Positions 48,080 to 57,199 of a stretch of DNA of 64,000 nt are shown one piece after another. Below the pieces are notes generated by a model. The model ran no database searches. It saw only the letters and a list, made by a program, of their open reading frames with translations, and was not told the origin of the DNA. The translations under genes and the position numbers were made by a program. Origin of the DNA: Saccharofermentans sp. (GTDB lineage: Bacteria > Bacillota > Clostridia > Saccharofermentanales > Saccharofermentanaceae); assembly GCA_016292135.1 (NCBI GenBank), contig JAEFAZ010000007.1:62001-126000 (forward strand), in the 5' to 3' direction. Within the stretch, counting starts at the first letter, position 1; every line of letters begins with the position of its first letter.

Positions 48080-49129
48080 ATGAGAAAATTCGACTATGGT
48101 TTTCTTGATAACGGATTACTCCCGGCCAATCTTGTAAGCATTACAAGCGGTATCTGCTCTTTGCAGACGGCCGCCGGTGTGAGAAGATCGCAATACAATA
48201 CGGTCTTTACGGAACTGGAGTCTGTCGCTAAGGTTCAGTCAGTCAAAAGTTCCAATGCCATTGAAGGTATCATCACAAGTGATCAGCGTATCGCACAGAT
48301 CGTAAACCAGAGCAGTGCTCCTCTTAACCATGAAGAGGCAGAGATCTCAGGATACCGTGATGCATTGAATATGATCCACACCGGATATGAGCATATCGGA
48401 TTCAACATAAAAGATATTCTGCTCCTGCACGAAACGATGATGACTCCTTCAGGCGATCCTCTTGCCGGCAGATATAAGCAGACAGATAACGTTATCTTAG
48501 AGATCGATCAGTATGGCAACAAAATGGTAAGGTTCCGCCCGATCCCGGCAGCTGAGACGGAAGATGCAATGGAACAGTTTGAACTGGCGTATCTTGAAGC
48601 TTGTTCAAATTCCAATATCAATCAGCTGCTTCTGATACCATGCGTGATCCTGGATTTCCTGTGTATTCACCCCTTTAGGGATGGAAACGGCAGGATGTCA
48701 CGGTTACTGTCCTTATTGCTGCTATATAAAAACGGATATGATGCAGGAAAGTATATTTCGTTTGAAGAACAGATAAACAGAAATAAGGATCTTTACTATG
48801 ATGCTTTGCAACGTTCTTCAGGCGGATGGGATACAAACAGCAATGACTATTTCCCTTTTATGCAGAATTTTCTTATTACTCTCCATATGTGTTATAAGGA
48901 ACTTGATAAGCGTTTCGCTGTTGTTCACGGAAAGCGTGTAACAAAAACGGCACGCATTGAGGCAACCGTACTCGAAAGTCTGATCCCTATATCCAAAGCA
49001 GAAATCTGTTTGATACACCCTGATATCAGTCCGACAACAGTCGAAGCTGTTCTCGGGAAGATGGTTAAAGAAGGGAAGATAAAAAGGATCGGCGAATCAA
49101 GAGGTTCCCGGTATATACGAAACGGATAA
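48080..49129 (+). CDS. Fic domain protein with N-terminal inhibitory motif and C-terminal winged-HTH-like segment
   Basis: Fic core HPFRDGNGRMSRLL; N-terminal SSNAIEGI matches (S/T)xxxE(G/N); C-terminal ISKAEICLIHPDISPTTVEAVLGKMVKEGKIKRIGESRGSRYI. RBS AAAAGGAGG supports start 48080. Confidence 0.93.
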   Translation: MRKFDYGFLDNGLLPANLVSITSGICSLQTAAGVRRSQYNTVFTELESVAKVQSVKSSNAIEGIITSDQRIAQIVNQSSAPLNHEEAEISGYRDALNMIHTGYEHIGFNIKDILLLHETMMTPSGDPLAGRYKQTDNVILEIDQYGNKMVRFRPIPAAETEDAMEQFELAYLEACSNSNINQLLLIPCVILDFLCIHPFRDGNGRMSRLLSLLLLYKNGYDAGKYISFEEQINRNKDLYYDALQRSSGGWDTNSNDYFPFMQNFLITLHMCYKELDKRFAVVHGKRVTKTARIEATVLESLIPISKAEICLIHPDISPTTVEAVLGKMVKEGKIKRIGESRGSRYIRNG

Positions 49130-49182
49130 AACTGCCGTGCGGCGAAAAAACTAACATATGGGCGAAGAGAGGACAATAGATA

Positions 49183-50049
49183 ATGTTTGACCCGAAAACA
49201 GAAAAGTTTCCCTATCCCATGGAGACTGATAAGCACTATCTGGAAGTACATAAGGACCGTAAGATCGTCTTCGACACCAAGTATCCTTATATCGACCGTT
49301 CACCGTTTTTCAGGTTTAAGCAGGGATTTGCGCGATTTCTGCTCCACATCCTGGTCTTCCCGGTCGCGACGGTCCGTATGGGTCTTAAGATCGAAGGTAA
49401 AGAGAACCTCAAGAAGAACAGGGATCTTCTTAAGAACGGAGCCCTGTCTGTTGCCAATCATGTGCACATGTGGGATTATATCGCGGTCATGAAAGCGATC
49501 CGCCCCTTCCGCTCAAATCTTCTGGTCTGGGCACCTAACGTCAACGGCGAAAACGGAACGCTGATACGAATGGTCGGAGGAATCCCGATCCCCGATTCAA
49601 ATGCCGCTGCCATGAAATCCTTCATAAGGGCGGTAAACGGCCTGCTCGTTGACGATCACGGCTGGCTCCATATCTATTCTGAAGGAAGCATGTGGGAATA
49701 CTATGCTCCTGTAAGGCCTTTCAAGCGCGGAGCAGCCCATATCGCATGTGACTGCGATAAGCCGGTCCTGCCTTTGGCTTTTTCTTACCGCGAACCCGGC
49801 CGGATAAGGAAACACATCTTCAGACAGATAGCAACATTCACCCTCACGATCGGCGAACCCCTCATGCCGGATAAGTCCCTTAATCCCAGGGAGAGGGAGA
49901 AGGACCTCACGATCCGCTGTCACGATGCGGTCTGCAGGCTTGCGGGCATAGACCCCAAGGATAATCTTTATCCTGCGGAATTCAAGGATTCCAAGAGGGT
50001 AGACTATTACACTTCAACATACGGAGCAGGTTATAAGGGATCGCACTGA
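49183..50049 (+). CDS. 1-acyl-sn-glycerol-3-phosphate acyltransferase (PlsC family)
   Basis: SVANHVHMWDYIAV (HX4D), IYSEGSMWEYY, FKRGAAHIA, VLPLAF. Confidence 0.88.
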   Translation: MFDPKTEKFPYPMETDKHYLEVHKDRKIVFDTKYPYIDRSPFFRFKQGFARFLLHILVFPVATVRMGLKIEGKENLKKNRDLLKNGALSVANHVHMWDYIAVMKAIRPFRSNLLVWAPNVNGENGTLIRMVGGIPIPDSNAAAMKSFIRAVNGLLVDDHGWLHIYSEGSMWEYYAPVRPFKRGAAHIACDCDKPVLPLAFSYREPGRIRKHIFRQIATFTLTIGEPLMPDKSLNPREREKDLTIRCHDAVCRLAGIDPKDNLYPAEFKDSKRVDYYTSTYGAGYKGSH

Positions 50050-50117
50050 TTTTGTCATAACCATGCGGAGTGGTAGTATGGTAAGGGTTATGAAGGGAAC
50101 AAGAAGGAGAAGATATA

Positions 50118-51134
50118 ATGAAAGACTTTGGAAAAAAGTACGGGCCATGGATATTTACGGCAGCTCTTACGGCCGTTGTGTTGTTTATGTTATCAGCATG
50201 CACTCCGTCTGATGCAAAAGTAACTGAAAGCACTTCAGCGACTGAAACGACCACGGCAAAGCAGACTGAGAGTACTGCTGCGACTACCACAACGGCAGAG
50301 ACTACCACCGTACCTGAGGAAACAACAAAGGCGACCGTCCCTGCCGCAGTAGCAGAAGGCCTGACCGGAAACTGGAGCTGCGAGGATCTCGCATCCGACG
50401 GAAAGACCGATACCAGCTTCTATGCGATGTATATAAAGAGGAACGGATACTTCAGCCTTTACGATCAGGAAGCAGGCAATCCCGGCATATCAGGTTTCAT
50501 GAAGAACGACAGCGGGACATCCGTTGACTGCGTTTTCGAGACGGATGATTTCGATGTTCCTTCCTGCTGGAAACTGAAGGCAGAAGGGGATACTCTGAAC
50601 TATGAGCTCGACGGTGACACTTTGAAGCTGGGGCATAACGATGTATGGATCATCTTCCACCGCGGGGAAGATGATGAGGATGAAGATATCGTTTACGAGC
50701 ACCTCCCCCGTTCGCTGGATGAACTGATGACTTTCGATGTTCCGAAAGGCTATCTGCCTGACATGAAATATAAGTACAACGACGAGGAATGGAATCCGGT
50801 CGTACAGAGGGCTTATTCAAACGAGAAGGATGGAGCTTTCTCGGTAGCGATATTCTCTTTCGAAGGATACGATTGTCTGGGCGATTACGAGCAGAAGATC
50901 GATGTTGAAGACAGTATAAGCCGCCTTAAGGACAAGAGGGAGATCGACATCGGAGGCCTGACCGGATATATCGGTACGAAGGAATCAGATGATACTGAAG
51001 ACATGGAAGCCGTAGCTTATGTTACATACGGTGATTATGTATTTGAATTCAGGTTTACTAATTTCGATGACGTTATCACTGAAAAACAGATGAAGACTCT
51101 GGAAAAGATCGCGGGATCCGTGAAGTTCAACTAA
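50118..51134 (+). CDS. Hypothetical lipoprotein with Thr-rich linker
   Basis: Signal peptide and lipobox MLSAC; TSATETTTAKQTESTAATTTTAETTTVPEETTKAT; no catalytic family recognised. Confidence 0.65.
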   Translation: MKDFGKKYGPWIFTAALTAVVLFMLSACTPSDAKVTESTSATETTTAKQTESTAATTTTAETTTVPEETTKATVPAAVAEGLTGNWSCEDLASDGKTDTSFYAMYIKRNGYFSLYDQEAGNPGISGFMKNDSGTSVDCVFETDDFDVPSCWKLKAEGDTLNYELDGDTLKLGHNDVWIIFHRGEDDEDEDIVYEHLPRSLDELMTFDVPKGYLPDMKYKYNDEEWNPVVQRAYSNEKDGAFSVAIFSFEGYDCLGDYEQKIDVEDSISRLKDKREIDIGGLTGYIGTKESDDTEDMEAVAYVTYGDYVFEFRFTNFDDVITEKQMKTLEKIAGSVKFN

Positions 51135-51173
51135 GGGGCGGACGCAGTTTTAAAAGAGAAAGGAGTCTGATAA

Positions 51174-51722
51174 GTGAATACTCTTATCATCAACTGCAGT
51201 CCCGTGAGAAACGGCGCGACGGCAAAGATAGTGAGCACGGTTGCTGACTGCCTGTCTTCCGCATCTGATGTCAAGACGGTCTGCATCGACGACTACAAGA
51301 TCTATTACTGCAAGGGATGCAGGACCTGCCATGAGACGGGCCAATGCGTTCAGACAGATGATGTGGATCTTCTGATGGCTGAGTTTGAATGGGCGGATGT
51401 CATCGTGTCGGTTGCGCCTTCCTACTGGGCTGATGTTCCGGGACAGTTCAAGGTGTTCATTGACAGGTGCACCCCCTGGAGCAATACCCACGAACCGCAC
51501 AGGAAACTCTCCCCTGGGAAAAGGGGTTATGCGATCGCTCTGAGGACAGGACCCAACATGAAAGAATGCGAGAAGATCATACAGAGCATAGAGCATTTCT
51601 ACGGTCATCTTGAGATAGAAGCAAAAGGTCATCTGGGACTTGTCTCGGTCGAGTATAAAGAAGATCTGGAAGCGAGGATGGAGGAGATAACCGGATTTGC
51701 CGGCAGCATGATCATGAACTGA
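51174..51722 (+). CDS. NAD(P)H-dependent FMN reductase / flavodoxin-like oxidoreductase
   Basis: NTLIINCSPVRNGATAKIVSTVADCL; YYCKGCRTCHETGQCVQTDD; APSYWADVPGQFKVFIDR; GTG start. Confidence 0.88.
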   Translation: MNTLIINCSPVRNGATAKIVSTVADCLSSASDVKTVCIDDYKIYYCKGCRTCHETGQCVQTDDVDLLMAEFEWADVIVSVAPSYWADVPGQFKVFIDRCTPWSNTHEPHRKLSPGKRGYAIALRTGPNMKECEKIIQSIEHFYGHLEIEAKGHLGLVSVEYKEDLEARMEEITGFAGSMIMN

Positions 51723-51762
51723 GAAATCAAAGGGTTTAGGGGCCAGTAAGGAGGTAAAAATC

Positions 51763-52584
51763 ATGAGGTTAGGAACATCATCGCCGCTCGCTCATTCATC
51801 TCCCGAAGAGTGGGCAATGAATCAGGTAAAGTTAGGATCACGATGCGTAAACTTCCCCCTGAACTGTGAGGATCCGGAAGATAAGATCATCGCTTACCGT
51901 GATGCAGCCCGAAAATATGATCTTCTCATCGCCGAAGTCGGCATATGGAGAAATGCGCTTGCCGCAGATCCTGATGAGAGAAAAAAGAATATCGATTACT
52001 GCGCAGGGCAGCTGAGGCTCGCCGAATTCATAGGCGCCCGCTGCGCCGTCAATGTGGCCGGAGCATTCGGTCCGAGATGGGACGGACACTACAGGGAAAA
52101 CTTTTCGGACAGGGCGTGGAAAGAGACCGTGGATATGGTCAGGGAGATCATCGACACCGCGGATGTGAAGAACACGTATTTTACGCTCGAGCCGATGCCC
52201 TGGATGATACCGACGGGACCCGATGAATATCTCAAGCTGATCGACATGGTGGACAGGGACCGTTTTGCGGTGCATATGGACATCATCAACATGACAAATT
52301 CTGCGCAAAGATATTTCAATGCTGAAGAGTTTGTCGATGAGGTTTGTGAGAAACTTGGAAAGATGATAAGAAGCTGCCATATCAAGGATGTCCATCTGGC
52401 TGAAGAATACACTTTCCGACTTGAAGAGTGCGCACCCGGCAAAGGTGAGTTCCCCTTGAGATATTATGCGGAGAAGATGAGTTCGATCGATCCCGACATG
52501 CCGGTGATCTTGGAGCACCTTAACACAGACGGAGAATATATAGAATACATGGCTTATCTTAAGGAGGTCTTGGATGGAGTATAA
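51763..52584 (+). CDS. Sugar phosphate isomerase/epimerase (AP-endonuclease-2-like TIM barrel)
   Basis: VDMVREIIDTADVKNTYFTLEPMPW; AVHMDIINM; IRSCHIKDVHLAEEYTF; GKGEFPLRYYAE; MPVILEHL. Confidence 0.82.
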   Translation: MRLGTSSPLAHSSPEEWAMNQVKLGSRCVNFPLNCEDPEDKIIAYRDAARKYDLLIAEVGIWRNALAADPDERKKNIDYCAGQLRLAEFIGARCAVNVAGAFGPRWDGHYRENFSDRAWKETVDMVREIIDTADVKNTYFTLEPMPWMIPTGPDEYLKLIDMVDRDRFAVHMDIINMTNSAQRYFNAEEFVDEVCEKLGKMIRSCHIKDVHLAEEYTFRLEECAPGKGEFPLRYYAEKMSSIDPDMPVILEHLNTDGEYIEYMAYLKEVLDGV

Positions 52585-53470
52585 CAGGATAAGTGATGCG
52601 AATGTCATCACGAGAGAATATATGGATTCTATCCTCATCGAAGAGAGGATAATCGGTTCTGTAGTTGCCGATACCGCGGTAGATTTTCTAGGAGAGACTT
52701 TCAGCATGCCGGTGATGACTCCCGCATTCTCTCACCTCATGAACTTCAACGGCAGAGAGTTAACGGGCTTAGAAGAGTATTCCGTCGCGGCAAAGAACAT
52801 GAACATCCTTAACTTCTGCGGCATGATGGAAAACAATCTGTTCGAAAAGATCGTTAAGACAGGCGCAAAGACAGTCCGCATCGTAAAGCCTTACGACGAC
52901 AATGCCAAAGTCAGGGATCAGCTGCAGTTCGCTGAAGATGCAGGCGCATTTGCAGTAGGTATGGATATCGATCACATCTTCGGAGAGACCGGTCTTGATG
53001 TCTGCGTCGGCGAGAAGATGGCTGTTCAGACAGAGGATATGCTCCGCTCCTATGTCGAGTCGACAAAACTGCCTTTCATCGTAAAGGGTGTATTGAGCGT
53101 AAAGGATGCGGTAATCAGTGCAAACACCGGAGCCAAGGCTGTAATCGTAAGCCACCATCACGGCAGGATGCCCTATGCCATCCCTCCCATGATGATCCTT
53201 CCCGAGATAAAGGAAGCCCTGGAAGGAACGGGAGTAAAGATAATAGTCGACTGCGGCATCGCGAGCGGCGCGGATGTCTATAAGGCCATAGCGCTCGGTG
53301 CGGATGCTGCTGCAGTCGGAAGATCCATGCTTTCCACACTCGAAAAAGACGGTGTTTCCGGAGTGGAGGAATTCCTCGGCAAGGTAAGAAACGAATTAAG
53401 GTTCATCATGAGCAACACGGGCTTTGCGAAGGTGGAAGACATCGACGATTCTGCACTCTGGTTTAAATGA
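52574..53470 (+). CDS. FMN-dependent alpha-hydroxy-acid oxidase/dehydrogenase family protein
   Basis: FIVKGVLSVKDAVISANTGAKAVIVSHHHGRM; KIIVDCGIASGADVYKAIALGADAAAVGRSML. Confidence 0.82.
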   Translation: MEYNRISDANVITREYMDSILIEERIIGSVVADTAVDFLGETFSMPVMTPAFSHLMNFNGRELTGLEEYSVAAKNMNILNFCGMMENNLFEKIVKTGAKTVRIVKPYDDNAKVRDQLQFAEDAGAFAVGMDIDHIFGETGLDVCVGEKMAVQTEDMLRSYVESTKLPFIVKGVLSVKDAVISANTGAKAVIVSHHHGRMPYAIPPMMILPEIKEALEGTGVKIIVDCGIASGADVYKAIALGADAAAVGRSMLSTLEKDGVSGVEEFLGKVRNELRFIMSNTGFAKVEDIDDSALWFK

Positions 53471-53482
53471 GCAAAGGTGAAA

Positions 53483-54001
53483 ATGGAAGAATTATATCTG
53501 GAACTTAAGGATAAGGAATGGCCCTTCACGGGCACGGACCATGACAGGAATATAGTAAGATCGATCGTCGTTGACGATGACGGTCATTTCTATTTTGTGA
53601 GAGCCGTAAGAGATGATGAATTCGGCAAGTCAACCCTGATCGAGACTGCAGGCGGCGGTGTCGAAGAAGGTGAAGACCTTGAGACTGCGGTTAGAAGAGA
53701 ACTTAACGAGGAATTGGGTGTTGAAGTAGATATCATCTGCAAGATCGGAGTCGTAAGCGACTATTACAACCTGATCAGAAGACACAATATCAACAACTAT
53801 TATCTTTGCAGGATCAGTTCGTTCGGAGACAGGAATCTTACTCAGCAGGAGATCGAAGATTACCATCTTTCGACCTTGAAGCTTTCTTACGATGAAGCAA
53901 CGGCTGAATACGAAAGATGCAGGTGCACTCCTTTGGGAAGGCTCATCGCGAACAGGGAAATGCCCGTGCTGAAGAGAGCAAAAGAATTGCTGGAGATATG
54001 A
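53483..54001 (+). CDS. NUDIX hydrolase
   Basis: ETAGGGVEEGEDLETAVRRELNEELGVEVD (Nudix box). Confidence 0.9.
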   Translation: MEELYLELKDKEWPFTGTDHDRNIVRSIVVDDDGHFYFVRAVRDDEFGKSTLIETAGGGVEEGEDLETAVRRELNEELGVEVDIICKIGVVSDYYNLIRRHNINNYYLCRISSFGDRNLTQQEIEDYHLSTLKLSYDEATAEYERCRCTPLGRLIANREMPVLKRAKELLEI

Positions 54002-54049
54002 ATATCAGATCCGGATGAATATAATGGAATCATTAAAGGAGAACACGAT

Positions 54050-54373
54050 ATGGCATCGACAAAAGAATATCTTGAATTTGTCTTGGACCAGTTATCAGGT
54101 TTGGACGACATAACATACAGGGCCATGATGGGCGAATACATCATCTACTACCGCGGCAAAGTCGCAGGGGGGATATATGATGACCGCTTCCTCGTAAAAC
54201 CGACAAAGTCGGCTGAAAAGATGATGCCTGATGCAGCAAGAGAACTTCCTTATGAAGGCGCTAAGGAAATGCTCTTAGTCGACGATATCGACAACAAGGA
54301 ATTCCTGACGGAGCTCTTGAATGCAATGTATGACGACCTTCCCGCTCCAAATAAGAAAGTGAAGGATAAATAA
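54050..54373 (+). CDS. TfoX/Sxy N-terminal domain protein
   Basis: YLEFVLDQLSGLDDITYRAMMGEYIIYYRGKVAGGIYDDRFLVKPT. Confidence 0.85.
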   Translation: MASTKEYLEFVLDQLSGLDDITYRAMMGEYIIYYRGKVAGGIYDDRFLVKPTKSAEKMMPDAARELPYEGAKEMLLVDDIDNKEFLTELLNAMYDDLPAPNKKVKDK

Positions 54374-54374
54374 C

Positions 54375-55046
54375 ATGACAGCAAAACTCTTCTTCCGTGC
54401 GATAGCAGCGTTCTTTGCAGGTCTTGTCATCGTAGGCCTGCTCCTCTTTCTGCCTGCGGGAAGCTTTGCTTTCGTCAAGGCATGGATCCTGATAGGCATA
54501 CTTTTCGTTCCGATATTTATCGCAGGGATAGTCATGATGTTCGTAAATCCCTCCCTGCTCGAAAAGCGTCTCAACGCGAAAGAGAAAGAGGGCGAACAGA
54601 AACTCGTGATAGCTTTGAGCGGCCTGATGTTCATTGCGGCATTCGCCGTTGCAGGATTGAACTACCGCTTCGCCTGGATAGAGATGCCCATGTGGACGAG
54701 CCTTGTCGCGGCAGGCATCTTCATTGCAGCCTACATCCTTTATGCTGAGGTCCTTCGCGAAAACGTTTACCTGTCGAGAACGGTCGAAGTCCAGGAGAAT
54801 CAGAAGGTCATCGACACGGGCCTTTACGGAGTCGTCCGTCACCCGATGTATATGGCTACCTTGCTGCTCTTCCTTTCGATGCCTCTCATATTGGGGTCGC
54901 CCGTCTCTTTCGTGATAATGCTCGCATATATACCGATAATCGCAGCAAGGATCAGGAACGAAGAGAAGGTCCTGGAAGAAGGTCTTGAAGGATATGCGGA
55001 GTATAAGAAAAAAGTTAAGCACAGGGTGATACCTTTTATCTGGTAA
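54375..55046 (+). CDS. Isoprenylcysteine carboxyl methyltransferase-like (ICMT/PEMT) membrane methyltransferase
   Basis: Four or more TM segments; VIDTGLYGVVRHPMYMATLLLFL; IRNEEKVLEEGLEGYAEYKKKVKHRVIPFIW. Confidence 0.88.
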   Translation: MTAKLFFRAIAAFFAGLVIVGLLLFLPAGSFAFVKAWILIGILFVPIFIAGIVMMFVNPSLLEKRLNAKEKEGEQKLVIALSGLMFIAAFAVAGLNYRFAWIEMPMWTSLVAAGIFIAAYILYAEVLRENVYLSRTVEVQENQKVIDTGLYGVVRHPMYMATLLLFLSMPLILGSPVSFVIMLAYIPIIAARIRNEEKVLEEGLEGYAEYKKKVKHRVIPFIW

Positions 55047-55071
55047 GAGGGAAAACTCAATTGGAGGAAAC

Positions 55072-55539
55072 ATGGATATCAGACTGACCGAAGTAAAAGA
55101 AGAAGACCTTAAGACTTTATGGCAGATGCAGACAGAAGCTTTTGCCGAACTTCTCGAAAGATACCGGGATTACGATATGAGTCCCGGCAACGAGGAGTAC
55201 GATAAGGTCAAGGCAAGGTTCGATCAGCCGTGGACGACTTACTACTTCATCGAAAGAGGTGAAGAAAGAGTCGGGGCTGTCCGCATAGTCGATAAGAAAG
55301 ACGGAAGCCGCAAGAGGATATCTCCGATCTTCATCATGTCAGAATTCAGGAACAACGGATATGCACAGCAGGCGATCCTCGCAGCAGAAGAGATCTACGG
55401 ATCAGACTACTGGTGTCTTGATACGATCCTGCAGGAAGAAGGGAACATCCATCTTTACGAGAAGATGGGTTACCACAGAACAGGGCAGACCGAACACATA
55501 AACGAGCGGATGGACATTGTATTTTTCGAGAAGGATTGA
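55072..55539 (+). CDS. GNAT-family N-acetyltransferase
   Basis: ISPIFIMSEFRNNGYAQQAILAAEEIYG; LYEKMGYHRTGQTEHINERMDIVFFEK. Confidence 0.85.
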   Translation: MDIRLTEVKEEDLKTLWQMQTEAFAELLERYRDYDMSPGNEEYDKVKARFDQPWTTYYFIERGEERVGAVRIVDKKDGSRKRISPIFIMSEFRNNGYAQQAILAAEEIYGSDYWCLDTILQEEGNIHLYEKMGYHRTGQTEHINERMDIVFFEKD

Positions 55540-55551
55540 GAGGCGGATGAC

Positions 55552-56019
55552 ATGACCAAAGACGAGATGATGGATCTTATCAACAGATCTTTATTTGCAA
55601 CTTTCGGATATATCGATGAAGAAAACAGACCCAATGTCAGGAGAGCATTCTGTGTTTGGCATAAGGGAATTGGAAGGCATCTTATCTCTACCAATACGAG
55701 TTCTTCACACATAAAGAGTTTCCAAAAAGATGACAGGATGTGTCTCTATTTTTCGGACGATGAAAGTTTTGAAGGGATCTGTTTATACGGCAAGGCAGTA
55801 GTTCATTTCGACAGGGAGTATAAGGAGCTTCTTTGGAATGAAGGTGACGAGAAATACTATCCCAAGGGAATAGACGATGAAGACTACTGTATACTGGAGT
55901 TTGTTGCAGACAGTGCAAGGTACTACAGGTATGATGGCAAGGGAGATCTCGATAAGGCTGAGATAGAATCCTATGACGAAGGAAAAGAGTTCGTAAACGG
56001 TTACAATGAAAGAGGATAA
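55552..56019 (+). CDS. Pyridoxamine 5'-phosphate oxidase family protein (FMN-binding split barrel)
   Basis: LFATFGYIDEENRPNVRRAFCVWHKGIGRHLISTNTSSSHIKSFQKDDRMCLYFSD. Confidence 0.75.
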   Translation: MTKDEMMDLINRSLFATFGYIDEENRPNVRRAFCVWHKGIGRHLISTNTSSSHIKSFQKDDRMCLYFSDDESFEGICLYGKAVVHFDREYKELLWNEGDEKYYPKGIDDEDYCILEFVADSARYYRYDGKGDLDKAEIESYDEGKEFVNGYNERG

Positions 56020-56032
56020 GTGAGGTATCTAT

Positions 56033-56398
56033 ATGCATAAATGGTATGACGAAGAATATGAATTTACGGTAGAGGTTACAGGTTTTCTGCACGGCGATAA
56101 GACGGAGAGATATTGCCGCAACGGTGAGGAGATCGGTGACAGGTATACATCTACTTACGGGTGTCCCGTCAATCAGGATGGACAGGGGATCTGCTCGAAG
56201 ACTATGATGATGCTCTACCCTCTGATGGAAGCGGTAAGGAGCGGCGGCGATCTCGAAAACTTAGGCGGTGACGGCAAGTACGAGAAGACGGTCGTCTGCC
56301 CTGACGGCTGTGTCATATTCAAACTTACGGCTAAGCCTCTGGGGAATGAGAATTTCCATAAGGGCGGATTCTGGGAATATCCGGATCAGACTGTATGA
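56033..56398 (+). CDS. TIGR04076-like small protein
   Basis: YDEEYEFTVEVTGFLHGDKTERYCRNGEEIGDRYTSTYGCPVNQDGQGICSKTMMMLYPLMEAVRSGGDL. Confidence 0.7.
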   Translation: MHKWYDEEYEFTVEVTGFLHGDKTERYCRNGEEIGDRYTSTYGCPVNQDGQGICSKTMMMLYPLMEAVRSGGDLENLGGDGKYEKTVVCPDGCVIFKLTAKPLGNENFHKGGFWEYPDQTV

Positions 56399-56446
56399 GA
56401 TAATAATGCAGGATATAAACATCAAGGATAAAGGAGAGCCTTCAAC

Positions 56447-57079
56447 ATGACAGAAAACATCAAAGTCTTATTTCACAGCAGCATAAGGATCGCAACTGAT
56501 GCAGGAGTTGTTTATGTCGATCCTTTCAAGATAGAAGGCGAGCCCAAGGATGCCGATTATATCCTTGTGACCCACGAGCATTACGACCACTTCTCACCTG
56601 AAGACATCGCTAAGATAAGCAAGGAAGGTACGGTACTGGCAGTGCCTCTTAACATGCGTCAGAAGGCATCGCAGGCTGAAAGCATGGTAAGCTCGATCGA
56701 GACCGTCGAGCCCGGCAAGACTTACAAGATCGGAGGGCTCGATATCGAGACGGTTCCCTCATATAACATCATGAAGCCCTTCCACATGAAGAGTGCAGGC
56801 TGGGTAGGCTACATCATCACCGATAACGGCAAGAGGATCTATATCGCAGGCGATACCGACATCAATGAGGATATCGTAAACGTGACCTGCGATATCGCTC
56901 TCGTTCCCATCGGAGGGACTTATACGATGGATGCAAAAGCCGCTGCGCGCTTAGTCAACATGATCGCACCGGAGCTTGCCATCCCGACTCATTACGGCAG
57001 TATAGTCGGAACTTCCAAGGATGCCGAAAAGTTCGTAAAACTCGTTGACGATCCCATCAAGGTGGAAGTCCAGCTCTAA
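56447..57079 (+). CDS. MBL-fold metallohydrolase (UlaG-like)
   Basis: VTHEHYDHFSPEDI; IYIAGDTDINEDI; PTHYGSIVG. Confidence 0.9.
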   Translation: MTENIKVLFHSSIRIATDAGVVYVDPFKIEGEPKDADYILVTHEHYDHFSPEDIAKISKEGTVLAVPLNMRQKASQAESMVSSIETVEPGKTYKIGGLDIETVPSYNIMKPFHMKSAGWVGYIITDNGKRIYIAGDTDINEDIVNVTCDIALVPIGGTYTMDAKAAARLVNMIAPELAIPTHYGSIVGTSKDAEKFVKLVDDPIKVEVQL

Positions 57080-57114
57080 GAAAATAATATTTTCAAAAAT
57101 ATAAAAACTATGCT

Positions 57115-57143
57115 TTGACTATGGGTAGATGCTCGTTTAAAAT
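57115..57143 (+). promoter_or_regulatory. Strong sigmaA-type promoter
   Basis: TTGACT - 17 nt - TAAAAT, 57 nt upstream of the fucose-isomerase-family start codon. Confidence 0.8.
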
Positions 57144-57199
57144 AGTAGATGTTCAGTTTGCGGGAAGACCGCATCATCAAATTTTAGGAGGACATCAAA

